Assembly (NCBI RefSeq): GCF_018588585.1
Contig: NZ_JAEUFG010000013.1
Coordinates: 62,001-126,000 of the forward strand
Source of the DNA: Bacillus sp. SM2101
Lineage (GTDB): Bacteria > Bacillota > Bacilli > Bacillales > SM2101
Reading direction: 5' to 3'
DNA: 64,000 nt
Shown here in pieces: positions 34,884 through 43,314 of this stretch (position 1 is its first letter; each line of letters opens with the position of its first letter). The position numbers and the translations under genes were made by a program. The notes beneath the pieces were generated by a model. The model saw only the letters and a program-made list of their open reading frames with translations. It had not been told where the DNA came from and made no database searches.

Positions 34884-35764
34884 GATTTAATACCCATTGA
34901 CTTATTATGGTTGCACTTTTTACAGTATTTACATTTGTTCTTTGGAAAAATGATTGATTCCACAATTTGAAATACCTGATCCATTGCAGACGGGTGTTGG
35001 TAAAAATACTCTACATTGTTAAGCATAAAGACCTGGCTTATATCCTGAGCATAATTTAATTCAGAATCTTTTTCCCCAATAATTAAAGTTAGATCATCTG
35101 CAGACTGCAACTCTTCAATAGGGTTCAGTTGATCGAGTTCATCTATTAGTTTATTTGATATTCTTTGCCCATGAAGATATAACATGTGTGATCCTAATCT
35201 CGTTACGTATTTGTGTTGATCCAGGTTGAAGTCACTTAGTGTATAGTAATCAAACCCAGACACTAATTCTTGAGAGTCTATAGACCCTTTCCCACGAAGT
35301 CTTTTTAAAATAGATTCAGAAAATAGACTAGTTGATTTAGGTAGAGGGGTAATTAATGGGGAGATCCCGATGACTTTACAATCTACTTGATAAAACTTTT
35401 TGATAACATTACTTAATCTACTAGCAATAACAGTACCTAAAGCGTTACCAATCAAATAAATGTTGCGCGGTTTAAACATTGCACAGGCATCCTTTAGAAC
35501 AGAAAGGCCATCTTCAAACATTGTTTGAAGACTGGATTCTCCCATTTCTCCTGTACTATCACCAAAACCTTTATAGTCAAACTGAATATATTTCTGACCT
35601 TTTTCAGCTAAATGTTTTCGTAAATTTGAAAAAAGATAATTCTTTTCACTCATTGCTTGACCTAATCCAGGTAAAGAAATCACTAAAGTATCGCAGTCAT
35701 CTGAACCATGTTCTATTATCCCGCATAACTCCTGATTCTTCCCAAACCATCTCTGCTCCCACAT
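34880..35764 (-). CDS. alpha/beta-hydrolase-fold protein with Ser-to-Ala nucleophile
   Basis: The 294-residue protein starts at the ATG at 35764, 9 nt after AAAGG. The fold is typical: an SLPGLG oxyanion-loop segment, FDYKGFGDSTG, then the nucleophile elbow as LIGNALGTV, where the usual GxSxG Ser is Ala (about residue 108). It therefore cannot act as a classical serine hydrolase. The C-terminus adds CKYCKKCNH, a possible metal-binding tail. It is directly downstream of an intact alpha/beta hydrolase. A binding partner, carrier or non-hydrolytic catalyst is possible. Confidence 0.8.
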   Translation of the reverse strand: MWEQRWFGKNQELCGIIEHGSDDCDTLVISLPGLGQAMSEKNYLFSNLRKHLAEKGQKYIQFDYKGFGDSTGEMGESSLQTMFEDGLSVLKDACAMFKPRNIYLIGNALGTVIASRLSNVIKKFYQVDCKVIGISPLITPLPKSTSLFSESILKRLRGKGSIDSQELVSGFDYYTLSDFNLDQHKYVTRLGSHMLYLHGQRISNKLIDELDQLNPIEELQSADDLTLIIGEKDSELNYAQDISQVFMLNNVEYFYQHPSAMDQVFQIVESIIFPKNKCKYCKKCNHNKSMGIKS

Positions 35765-35779
35765 GCTAACCATCCTTTC

Positions 35780-36571
35780 TTAACTAAACTGGGATAAAAG
35801 CCAGTTTGTAGTCTTGGTCATTAACGTATTTTCTAGCTCCTCCGATGTAAAGAGGTGTCCAGCTTTAGGGATTGTATATGTTTGATTTTTAGTTGTTCCT
35901 TGATATATTGGAAGTTCGTCGACACTCATGAACTCCATTTCTTCTTGAACAAGAGGGTCATCTCCCCCAAATATGAGCAGTGATGGGTTAGAATATGACT
36001 TAATTTCATCGATAATTTCAATGTTTTTTAAATCACGATAAAAATCCATGCTCACCCATAAACCTGCCCATGGCATAACTAATTTGTCTTTTCGATATTT
36101 ATGTCTTGAAAATTTAGGTCTTTTATTATTAGGGTAATTACCACCGTACTCATCAAATAATGGACTCCAAATGACGACTTTATTGACATTGGTACGATTT
36201 GCAGACATGATAGCAATTCTTGCTCCATCACTGAACCCTAAATAAGCGATTTGATCTTTGTTAACAAAATCTAATTTCGATGCATAATTAAAAGCTGCTT
36301 CAATATTTGATACTTTTGTAGTTGTGGTCATGTCATAATAAAACCCATCACTTAATCCCATTCCATAATAGTCAAACCTAAGGGTTGCAATCCCTTTTTT
36401 TGCTAATTTTCGTGCATATTTGACTGCTAACCTATGAACCTCATAACGTTCGCCATTTTTCCCAGGACAGTATATTACAAGTGGACACTTACCTTTTATG
36501 TTTTCTGGGATATGTAATATACCAGCTAGTCGACCTTGATCCTCTAACTCAATAAATTTCTCAATCGCCAT
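35780..36571 (-). CDS. alpha/beta hydrolase (serine hydrolase/thioesterase-like)
   Basis: The 263-residue protein has the nucleophile elbow GFSDGA (Ser114), RFDYYGMGLSDG before it, an acidic residue around GGDDPLVQEE and the catalytic His in PKAGHLFTSEE. The triad is intact. It overlaps the hot-dog dehydratase gene by 11 bp. Together with its pseudo-hydrolase neighbour, a carrier protein and an AMP-ligase it recalls the hydrolase pairs of exosortase-associated acyl clusters. It may release or edit an acyl chain from a carrier protein, or trim an ester in the product. Confidence 0.85.
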   Translation of the reverse strand: MAIEKFIELEDQGRLAGILHIPENIKGKCPLVIYCPGKNGERYEVHRLAVKYARKLAKKGIATLRFDYYGMGLSDGFYYDMTTTTKVSNIEAAFNYASKLDFVNKDQIAYLGFSDGARIAIMSANRTNVNKVVIWSPLFDEYGGNYPNNKRPKFSRHKYRKDKLVMPWAGLWVSMDFYRDLKNIEIIDEIKSYSNPSLLIFGGDDPLVQEEMEFMSVDELPIYQGTTKNQTYTIPKAGHLFTSEELENTLMTKTTNWLLSQFS

Positions 36572-36974
36572 CTTTGACTCCTTTTTGAAAAGTAAATTTT
36601 GCTTTCATAACAATCCGTTGATTTACTTTCCCTATCCCTTTTAGTACCAATTTGTTCTCATAATCTTTTTCTACAATAATTGAATAATGGATAATGTCTC
36701 CAGGAAATACAGGATGAAGGAACCTTGACTGTATTTCTGTTGGAATGTGGTTATTTGTGTTTAATAAATTTTTGTTGTTAGCTACTTCAATAGACTGTAG
36801 TAAACCTTCAATCATAAGCATCCCAGGAAAGACACTGTATTCCTTAAAGTGGCCTAGTAAAAAAAAATCACTATAACTTACATATTTTTTACTTAGAATC
36901 TCATTTTCTCGATAAGTGAAACTATCAATTAGACACCAAGGTTTTTGAAAATTATCTAATAATGATGTATTCAT
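36561..36974 (-). CDS. hot-dog 3-hydroxyacyl-ACP dehydratase, catalytic subunit
   Basis: The 137-residue single hot-dog protein has FLLGHFKEYSVFPGMLMIEGLLQ, with His42 and Glu56 matching the catalytic pair of FabZ (GHFPxxPxxPGVLxxEAxAQ). It removes water from 3-hydroxyacyl-ACP to give trans-2-enoyl-ACP. No enoyl reductase is encoded near, so double bonds formed by it would persist, favouring a polyene. It overlaps a second hot-dog gene by 4 bp; the pair resembles the two-subunit dehydratase of aryl polyene pathways. Confidence 0.85.
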   Translation of the reverse strand: MNTSLLDNFQKPWCLIDSFTYRENEILSKKYVSYSDFFLLGHFKEYSVFPGMLMIEGLLQSIEVANNKNLLNTNNHIPTEIQSRFLHPVFPGDIIHYSIIVEKDYENKLVLKGIGKVNQRIVMKAKFTFQKGVKDGD

Positions 36975-37384
36975 GATTGTACTCCTACGGTTAACGTCCC
37001 TTTCAATATCAACTGATTATCAACTTTAATTATCCCTTCTAACACAGCCTGTGTTTCTAAAATGCGGAGTGGTTTTACATCATAGCTTACCTTTCCTTTG
37101 CTTGGAAGGCTCTTTGATAAAATCTCACTTTTAATTGCTCCTAAAACAGGAACCTCGTTCTCCTTTAATGGCCTAGTTTCAAGCTGAATGAAGATAACTG
37201 CAGCTTGAGCCATGCCTTCAAGTAAAACAGAATATGGAACTATTTTAGTATTTAACCAATCCAGTTGTTTAATATCTAAAGTGGCTCTTAAAAGTTCTTT
37301 TGGCACGTATTTATCTACACGGTCAATAAGTCGAAGAGGATATTGGTGTGGCAAGAGGTTTATATAATTCAAATCACTCACCAT
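36971..37384 (-). CDS. hot-dog dehydratase-like partner subunit
   Basis: The 137-residue protein has the FabZ-like start INLLPHQYPLRLIDRV and an LLEGMAQAAVIF helix with Glu56, but the GHF catalytic His is missing (WLNTKIVPYSVL at that place). It is therefore probably the non-catalytic or complementary half of a heterodimer with the preceding-strand neighbour at 36561-36974. Aryl polyene clusters use such a two-protein dehydratase. The gene abuts the methyltransferase gene, sharing one base with it. Confidence 0.8.
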   Translation of the reverse strand: MVSDLNYINLLPHQYPLRLIDRVDKYVPKELLRATLDIKQLDWLNTKIVPYSVLLEGMAQAAVIFIQLETRPLKENEVPVLGAIKSEILSKSLPSKGKVSYDVKPLRILETQAVLEGIIKVDNQLILKGTLTVGVQS

Positions 37385-38121
37385 TATGATTTTTTATACT
37401 TCATTATCATTCTTGGTGATTGAGGGGAATACTTTTGATTATTGTAAAAACCATATGATTCTACCAAATCAAAACCAGCCTGCTTATTCATATGGACTAT
37501 CTCTGCAGCAGTGTATAGTCTAAGGTTTAGAACAGATTGATTTTCTTTTTCATCTTCAACCCACTTAATGACTTCGTTCCATCGTCCGGTTATAAAGTTA
37601 AAATCCCTCTTACTCCATACCATTCTGTTATTCATGGTATACCATGTTTGACTGTTATAGTTGTTGGTCTTGGCTTCTCTATTTTCCAGATCCTGTATAA
37701 AGACTCCATTGGGCTTAAGAGATGTATAGATTTTATCTAGTATTTTTGAATCTTCACTTTGTTCTTCAATATATCCAAAAGCAGTACCCATATTGATAAC
37801 CGCATCAAACTCTTCTTCAAAAGCCATATCCCTCATATCGAGTTGGACAAATTTAATATTTAATAACTCACGTTCTGCTCTCTTCTCTGCTTCTTTTAAA
37901 AGATCACTAGAAGCATCTAATCCAGTAATTTCAAAACCACATTTTGCTAGTGGGACAGATACTCTTCCTTGTCCACATCCAAGATCTAGAATCTTAGCTC
38001 CCTTTTTTAAATCTAAATTATCAAGCAAAAAGTTTAATTCATAGTTTGTTCGTTCATCTGTTAAGATCTCTTCTGAAAACTTTAAATAGTCATTAGTAAA
38101 AAAGTTTTGCCATTGTTCCAT
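37384..38121 (-). CDS. SAM-dependent methyltransferase
   Basis: The 245-residue protein starts at an ATG with AAAAGGAGAAGATCA upstream (an upstream ATG at 38139 is too close to that site). The class I motif is ILDLGCGQGRVSVPLA, followed by the acidic GLDAS after beta-2 and VINMGTAFGY in motif IV. It belongs to the small-molecule methyltransferase group (methyltransferase 11/25-like). In aryl polyene clusters a similar enzyme methylates the ring; here it may methylate oxygen, nitrogen or carbon of any part. It sits between the dehydratases and the AMP-ligase. Confidence 0.87.
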   Translation of the reverse strand: MEQWQNFFTNDYLKFSEEILTDERTNYELNFLLDNLDLKKGAKILDLGCGQGRVSVPLAKCGFEITGLDASSDLLKEAEKRAERELLNIKFVQLDMRDMAFEEEFDAVINMGTAFGYIEEQSEDSKILDKIYTSLKPNGVFIQDLENREAKTNNYNSQTWYTMNNRMVWSKRDFNFITGRWNEVIKWVEDEKENQSVLNLRLYTAAEIVHMNKQAGFDLVESYGFYNNQKYSPQSPRMIMKYKKS

Positions 38122-38148
38122 TGATCTTCTCCTTTTCAAGCTTTACTT

Positions 38149-39576
38149 CTATTCTGTATTCTTTTCAGTTAAGCGACTCAGCTTCCCTGTCATAGTATTC
38201 GGCATATCTTGATGAATAATTATTCTATCAGGCCATAACTTCTTGTCCCATTTTTGAATTTCTTTCCTTAATAAAACTTGATCATAGATGTTAGTTGGAA
38301 CAATTTTTGCTATAATCTCATATAACTTATTATTCTTTTCTTCTTTTACAACAATTGTGTCTTCTACATACGGTGTAGACCTTAACAACTCTTCTATCTC
38401 CTCTAGTTGAATGTTTACTCCATTCCTGATAAAAGTGTTATCAGCCCTACCATATATATATAGTCTATCCTCAATAATACTTGCTATATCATTGGTATTT
38501 AGCCAACCATCATTTATCATTTTTTCAGTTAACCTTTTTTGCCTGAAATACCCCTTCATCACATTTGGGCCTTTGACATGTAAGTAACCCTTCTCACCCT
38601 TAGGAACTTTTCTCCCATGGCGGTTAGTTATTTTTGTTTTGACATTATTGAGTGGATATCCAACAGAAGCCTCTTGAAATGAATCGTGAATATGTTCAAT
38701 GCTGATTCTTGGAGATGCTTCTGTCAGCCCGTAGGCGTTATATATCTGAACATTTGATGGAAGTGATTGGGCTATGTTTAAATACTGTGCAAAGTAGAGA
38801 CGTTCACCGCTAAGGACAAGTTTTTTGAGGCTTTTGAAATGGCCTTTATTTCTCATTTGAAGAAGTTTTACCATTAGTGACGGGGTTAAAAACATAGAAT
38901 TTATTTTGTGTTTTTCAACTAGTTTGATACTTTGTAAAGGTGATTTCAAATAATCTTTAAATACAAAGGAAGATCCAGAAAGTAGACCAGAGAAAATCTC
39001 ACCAGTAATGGAAGAAGCGTAAAATAGAGGACGTACAATTAATAGTCTGTCCTCTTTAGAAACTTGTAGTCTTTCTATTATTTGCTCAGCATTTGATATA
39101 ATATTGTTATAAGTTAACATAACCCCTTTTGGTCTTTGTGTGGTTCCTGATGTATAAAGTACAAAAGCAACATCATCTAATATCTTATAGTTTATTATCT
39201 TATTATTTAGGCTAACTTCCTTTAATCTACCTTTATCATCAACATGATCACTCTTAATTAACAATCCTGAGATTTCACTGAGTATTTTTTTTGATAAATT
39301 CGGACTGTTTGCAAAATCAACGGGAATAACAGTGATCCTTTCTTCCATACAAGCAAGGTATATAGGGATTAGTTTCCATCCTAATAGCGTGTCTACAAAT
39401 ACTACTGGTTGTCCCTTAGTTTCTCTAACTCTAATGTACTTTTTGATAAATAACTGGTTAATTTTAGTAACACCATGGATGTCCTTGTAGCTGACACTTG
39501 TCTGATCTAACCTAATACAGATTTGATTATCTGAGTTATCAATTCGATTAAGAATGTCCAAGAGGTTATACCTCAC
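38149..39576 (-). CDS. AMP-forming acyl-CoA/acyl-ACP ligase
   Basis: The 475-residue adenylate-forming enzyme has the P-loop FVLYTSGTTQRPKGVM, YNAYGLTEASPR (A5), GRADNTFIRNGVNI (A8) and a C-terminal Lys in TMTGKLSR (A10). It is shorter than the usual 500-550 because the N-terminal part is compact. It overlaps the carrier protein gene by 11 bp, so the two are a clear ligase-carrier pair that could load a starter acid for chain extension by the ketosynthases at 55-60 kb. The acid cannot be predicted. Confidence 0.88.
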   Translation of the reverse strand: MRYNLLDILNRIDNSDNQICIRLDQTSVSYKDIHGVTKINQLFIKKYIRVRETKGQPVVFVDTLLGWKLIPIYLACMEERITVIPVDFANSPNLSKKILSEISGLLIKSDHVDDKGRLKEVSLNNKIINYKILDDVAFVLYTSGTTQRPKGVMLTYNNIISNAEQIIERLQVSKEDRLLIVRPLFYASSITGEIFSGLLSGSSFVFKDYLKSPLQSIKLVEKHKINSMFLTPSLMVKLLQMRNKGHFKSLKKLVLSGERLYFAQYLNIAQSLPSNVQIYNAYGLTEASPRISIEHIHDSFQEASVGYPLNNVKTKITNRHGRKVPKGEKGYLHVKGPNVMKGYFRQKRLTEKMINDGWLNTNDIASIIEDRLYIYGRADNTFIRNGVNIQLEEIEELLRSTPYVEDTIVVKEEKNNKLYEIIAKIVPTNIYDQVLLRKEIQKWDKKLWPDRIIIHQDMPNTMTGKLSRLTEKNTE

Positions 39577-39805
39577 TTTCTATTCTTTCAATAACCTCAG
39601 CAACAGAAGTTGTACTTTTAATATCAAGTAAATCATCAGGAAATTCTATATTGAATTCCTCTTCAATTAATACTACTAACTCCATAAAACGAAGTGAGTC
39701 AAACCCAACATCTATAATTGTTTTTTCTTCATCTATTGATTCTACTGGTAACACACCACAATGGTTGTCACTCATAAGGTCAATTATTTTATCCTTAACA
39801 CTCAC
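39566..39805 (-). CDS. acyl carrier protein paired with the AMP-ligase
   Basis: This 79-residue acidic helical protein has the phosphopantetheine motif VGFDSLRF (Ser37). The gene overlaps the SRPBCC-PDZ gene at its start and the AMP-ligase gene at its end. It differs from the two other carrier proteins at 1 kb and 54.7 kb in the motif flanks (GFDS against GIDS and GVDS), which suggests three separate partners: an amino acid, a starter acid and the growing chain. Confidence 0.92.
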   Translation of the reverse strand: MSVKDKIIDLMSDNHCGVLPVESIDEEKTIIDVGFDSLRFMELVVLIEEEFNIEFPDDLLDIKSTTSVAEVIERIESEV

Positions 39806-40701
39806 GATTCATTCACCCCTTTTTCTTTCCAGAGTGAACCCGAGGAAGAACGTTGTTTTGCTAGTGCTTCTCTTTTCTGTTTTATATCATCAAATGTTTC
39901 TTTATCTGTATCAACTAGACCAGTAAAGCTTTCTTCTAATGATAGTTGGATTTTTGTATCATAAATTGCTCCATCTCTATAGTATCTAATCGTAATGTTA
40001 TCTTTTTCGATATCAAAGGTAGAGATTATTTTGACAAATTGGTCATAGTTAGGAGTCTCTTTATCATTTATAAAAAGAATAATATCTCCCTGTTTTAGTC
40101 CTGCAATACTAGCAGGGCTATTAGGAAAAACTTCAAGTAAATAATTTCCTTCCCCACTATAATTTAGTTCGGATTTTTGTTCACTATTGACAGTACAATT
40201 CAGCACACCAAGTCTTGGGTAACTAAATAGAGCTGTTCGTAAATCCATTCCTAATTCCAATACCGACTTTAAATTAATTAAAGATCTAGTCCATCCTAGT
40301 CGCATGCATTCACGGAACCATTGTCCAAAGGTGTCTAAACCAAATCCTTTAACCGTGAGTGCTAGTTTAGTAAAATTGTTTTCTTCTATTGTAATTTTTG
40401 TAGTAGTTTGAACCTGGAATTTTTGAATAGATCCATCCGGAGAGATTGATTTATACGTATCAAATACTCGAAAAGTATCATTTTCATTGAATAAAGCTAC
40501 AAGTTGATCATTTTCAATATCACCATAATTTAAATAAAAATGATCACCTTGCTTAGGGTGATGAGGATCGCCTGTAGAACTAGATTTATAAGTTAAATAA
40601 GAATTCATTCCATCTGGAGTTGCTATAGATCTCCAAACTTTTTCAATGGGCGCATCCAAATATGTTTCAATTGTAAAACAGTCAGAAGCATTTTTAATCA
40701 T
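39802..40701 (-). CDS. SRPBCC domain-PDZ domain fusion
   Basis: The 299-residue protein starts at ATG 40701, after ACAGGAGGATAAAG. Residues about 1-160 form a START/AHSA1-like domain (FTIETYLDAPIEKVWRSIAT is the classic opening), which has a deep hydrophobic pocket. Residues about 165-260 form a PDZ-like domain with SPASIAGLKQGDIILFINDK. There is no signal peptide, so unlike most bacterial PDZ proteins it is cytosolic. The SRPBCC part could hold or cyclise a polyketide chain; the PDZ part may dock on a partner. I know no characterised protein with this combination. Confidence 0.8.
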   Translation of the reverse strand: MIKNASDCFTIETYLDAPIEKVWRSIATPDGMNSYLTYKSSSTGDPHHPKQGDHFYLNYGDIENDQLVALFNENDTFRVFDTYKSISPDGSIQKFQVQTTTKITIEENNFTKLALTVKGFGLDTFGQWFRECMRLGWTRSLINLKSVLELGMDLRTALFSYPRLGVLNCTVNSEQKSELNYSGEGNYLLEVFPNSPASIAGLKQGDIILFINDKETPNYDQFVKIISTFDIEKDNITIRYYRDGAIYDTKIQLSLEESFTGLVDTDKETFDDIKQKREALAKQRSSSGSLWKEKGVNES

Positions 40702-41869
40702 CTTTATCCTCCTGTAACATTTCAACTATTTTTTGTGACTTTAATGCAATATTTTTAGCTAAACTAGGAAAAGTACAAATCATACTAGTCATAGAGTTTT
40801 GGTTATCGTTAAGGGGTTCCTTTAGCATTTGTTGAGTCTTAATCGAGGAGTGGAATTGAGGAGTAATTCGTTCATCTCTGAAACTCATATATAGTTCCAT
40901 AGAGTACTCCCAACTTTGTTTACCACTTAAAAATTGGTCAATTTGATATGCAAGATATTCTGCAGTACAAACAGCGTTATCTATCCCAACTCCACTTATA
41001 GGATGAAGAAAAGCACTCGAATCTCCTACAAGAACCCAGCCCTCTCCATAAGGATGTTTCATGTAACTGTCTATCTTTTTAAGGCCTTTTATGTTTCCAA
41101 CTATGTCTACATGATTAATCCGTGGATTTAATGTTTTAATATGTTTCAATTTCTTGATAAACCCATGGTGAGAACATATTTCTTGAAATTTTGTAGGTGG
41201 AACCATTATGGCAATACAGTACATATTTTGGTCTATGGGATTACTTAAAATAATACTGTCTTTTGTCCAGAACCATTCGATTGTTCCCTGTGGTAGTGGA
41301 TTAACACCAGATAGATAAGCATAAGCAACCGACAACTCTTCTTCAGTTTGTTTAAGTGTTGTTAATGCATTCGTTTTTTTAGAAATAATAGAGTTTCTAC
41401 CGTCAGCACCAACTACTATTTTACCGAAGAATTTTTGTTTCATTGAATTACTTTTTGTCTTACCTTCAATTCCAACAATAATTCCATTCTTGTCTGCTAA
41501 AATATCTGTAACTTCAAACCCTAATTGTATACTTATATTTTGGGTTCTCTCTACCTCTTCTATTAGATATGTGTCAAATAATTCTCTTCTAACACTAATA
41601 GCTCGTTCAGAAACAATTAAATCAGATTCAAATATATGACCTTCTACATCAATTCTTAAGCGATTTAAGATAGGTGAACCACAATTATTAATTTCTTTAT
41701 CTATGTTGAGAGTTTTATATATATCAATTTCGCCAATAATATGGGTCGAAAGTGTCGGACCAATGTTTGAAATCTTATCAATTAATAACACTTTATACCC
41801 TAGCCTACCTAAAAAAATAGCTAGGGATGAACCCGCACACCTAGCTCCCACTATTATGATGTCAAACAT
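40694..41869 (-). CDS. FAD-dependent oxidoreductase (PHBH/geranylgeranyl reductase-like)
   Basis: The 391-residue flavoprotein has an N-terminal dinucleotide-binding fold (VGARCAGSSLAIFLGRLGY), VGADGRNSIISK in the middle, and the FAD ribityl-binding GDSSAFLHPISGVGIDNAV near residues 285-305. The family contains aromatic hydroxylases, halogenases and reductases that saturate polyene double bonds. It overlaps the SRPBCC-PDZ gene by 8 bp, so the two may act on one bound intermediate. It begins after a terminator, so it either has its own promoter or is reached by read-through. Confidence 0.87.
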   Translation of the reverse strand: MFDIIIVGARCAGSSLAIFLGRLGYKVLLIDKISNIGPTLSTHIIGEIDIYKTLNIDKEINNCGSPILNRLRIDVEGHIFESDLIVSERAISVRRELFDTYLIEEVERTQNISIQLGFEVTDILADKNGIIVGIEGKTKSNSMKQKFFGKIVVGADGRNSIISKKTNALTTLKQTEEELSVAYAYLSGVNPLPQGTIEWFWTKDSIILSNPIDQNMYCIAIMVPPTKFQEICSHHGFIKKLKHIKTLNPRINHVDIVGNIKGLKKIDSYMKHPYGEGWVLVGDSSAFLHPISGVGIDNAVCTAEYLAYQIDQFLSGKQSWEYSMELYMSFRDERITPQFHSSIKTQQMLKEPLNDNQNSMTSMICTFPSLAKNIALKSQKIVEMLQEDKDD

Positions 41870-41892
41870 GTCAATTTCCCCTGTTTTAATAA

Positions 41893-41925
41893 AATGAAAG
41901 GGCCATATGAAATGCCCCTTTCATT
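41893..41925 (-). terminator. terminator after the 176-residue unknown gene
   Basis: AATGAAAGGGGC and its complement form an 11-bp stem with an AT-rich loop; on the minus strand TTTTATT follows. It separates the gene at 41936-42466 from the flavoprotein gene. Confidence 0.75.
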
Positions 41926-41935
41926 GTTATTATGA

Positions 41936-42466
41936 TTAGTTAGATTGAAGGCAGTTGTATAGAGTACCTGCTTCATTACCTTCTTGGTCAAAGATACGTA
42001 CAACATCTTGAGAGTGGAATGTTGCATCTTTTGGTGGAAGACCTTTGATTAAGCCTTTCATATGGATTGGTTGTTCGTTATGAAAAGTTCCATCTGGAGT
42101 TTCAATAACCCAATATAAAAATGACTCAGCGTCCACACCAGCAGTAATAGTTTTGTTTGCTGGAACTTTTGCGAATGCTTTGATAGGTTCCCCTTGTCCA
42201 TGAACCCCACCTCGAACACGTACCTCTTGTCCAGGCCATAATTTCTTTGATGTTGCAACAAGATCAACATTTTGAATTTCAATTTCAACTCTAATTCCTG
42301 TTCCTAATTGAAAATCAGAATCAGTTACTGTGAATTCAGTAGGGCGTACTTGTTTGAATTCTAACTCTTCACGTTGACCGTCAAGAAGTTCGAATACTGT
42401 TCTACTTGTAGATGTTTCTAATTTTAATTGTTTTTTTAATTGTTTTTTTGCATTAACTTTAGCCAT
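41936..42466 (-). CDS. unknown beta-rich protein with strong translation signals
   Basis: The 176-residue protein starts at ATG 42466, 5 nt after AAAGGAGGAG. After a lysine-rich N-terminus (MAKVNAKKQLKKQL) it looks all-beta, with ELLDGQREELEF, LGTGIRVEIEIQNVDL, EVRVRGGVHGQGEP and SFLYWVIETPDGTFH. A single Cys lies in the last ten residues (LYNCLQSN). There is no signal peptide or membrane span. Its base composition is visibly less AT-rich than its neighbours, it has the best RBS of the operon and a private terminator, pointing to high expression. I recognise no family. It may be a binding or immunity protein. Confidence 0.75.
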   Translation of the reverse strand: MAKVNAKKQLKKQLKLETSTSRTVFELLDGQREELEFKQVRPTEFTVTDSDFQLGTGIRVEIEIQNVDLVATSKKLWPGQEVRVRGGVHGQGEPIKAFAKVPANKTITAGVDAESFLYWVIETPDGTFHNEQPIHMKGLIKGLPPKDATFHSQDVVRIFDQEGNEAGTLYNCLQSN

Positions 42467-42555
42467 TAAAACTCCTCCTTTAAGTGTATGTGTCTTCGAA
42501 GACAATTCTATAATCCCATATTCAAAAAAAAGGTGCTCTGTTTTTAAAGGTATAC

Positions 42556-43314
42556 TTATCGTCTTTTTTTATTGTGTTTATAAAATAGATTATCAATATT
42601 ATTTAATGAATTTTGTAGCACAACCTTTGCATTTGATTCGACACGGTCCACTTCTAAAGTTAGTTTTTGATGATACATTTCCCTTGATAAAAAAGATAAG
42701 AAATCCAATTCTTGTTCGGATCCTGTTATATGAAATTCAGATATATGATCTTTATATACTTTAAAAAGGTCATAGGGGTTTACTTGAGCTTTACGTAGAT
42801 GATTAAGGTCAGGTACCAATGAAATGTGTTCTTTCTGACCCTCTAAGACATAATCAATATCATCTCTCGTAAATATTGATGTACCTGCATGAGGGTGTAT
42901 ACCAACCTTAATACCATTTTTATGATATCGTTTGGTAATCTCACTAATCATTTTCAAAAATTTATCTTTAGAATTAGTATGGTTTTTAAATAAAAATCCG
43001 GAGCTCAGAATGATGGAGTCAATTTTCAACCTATAAAGTAAATCACTTAGTTTATCGTGATGGAGATAAATACTTCTTCTATTATCCCAAATTCCAAAAT
43101 GCCCGAACTCGTATACACCTGTGATTTTCATGTTATTTTTAAGGGCATTCTCCATTATTTTAATGGGATGATAGGAAAAAAGAATATTACTTCCAATCTC
43201 ACATTGATTGATTCCAAGGTTGCTTAACTCCTGAAATGCTAGAGAATGATTGGTTCCCCATGGATACACATGACAGGATAATTGGTTTTTGTTGAACTTT
43301 ATAATTTGAATCAT
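42556..43314 (-). CDS. sugar phosphate isomerase/epimerase-like TIM barrel (AP endonuclease 2 fold)
   Basis: The 252-residue protein shows the xylose isomerase-like barrel: an early VYPWGTNHSLAF segment, VGIHPHAGTSIFTRDD in the middle, LVPDLNHL (metal-binding Asp/His), EFHITGSEQ and LTLEVDR with a C-terminal Glu. These are the metal ligands (Glu, Asp, His, Glu) of the family. Members epimerise or isomerise sugars and keto-acids. It overlaps the AraC-type regulator gene by 4 bp. It may alter configuration of the heptose or another sugar precursor; the substrate is open. Confidence 0.8.
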   Translation of the reverse strand: MIQIIKFNKNQLSCHVYPWGTNHSLAFQELSNLGINQCEIGSNILFSYHPIKIMENALKNNMKITGVYEFGHFGIWDNRRSIYLHHDKLSDLLYRLKIDSIILSSGFLFKNHTNSKDKFLKMISEITKRYHKNGIKVGIHPHAGTSIFTRDDIDYVLEGQKEHISLVPDLNHLRKAQVNPYDLFKVYKDHISEFHITGSEQELDFLSFLSREMYHQKLTLEVDRVESNAKVVLQNSLNNIDNLFYKHNKKRR

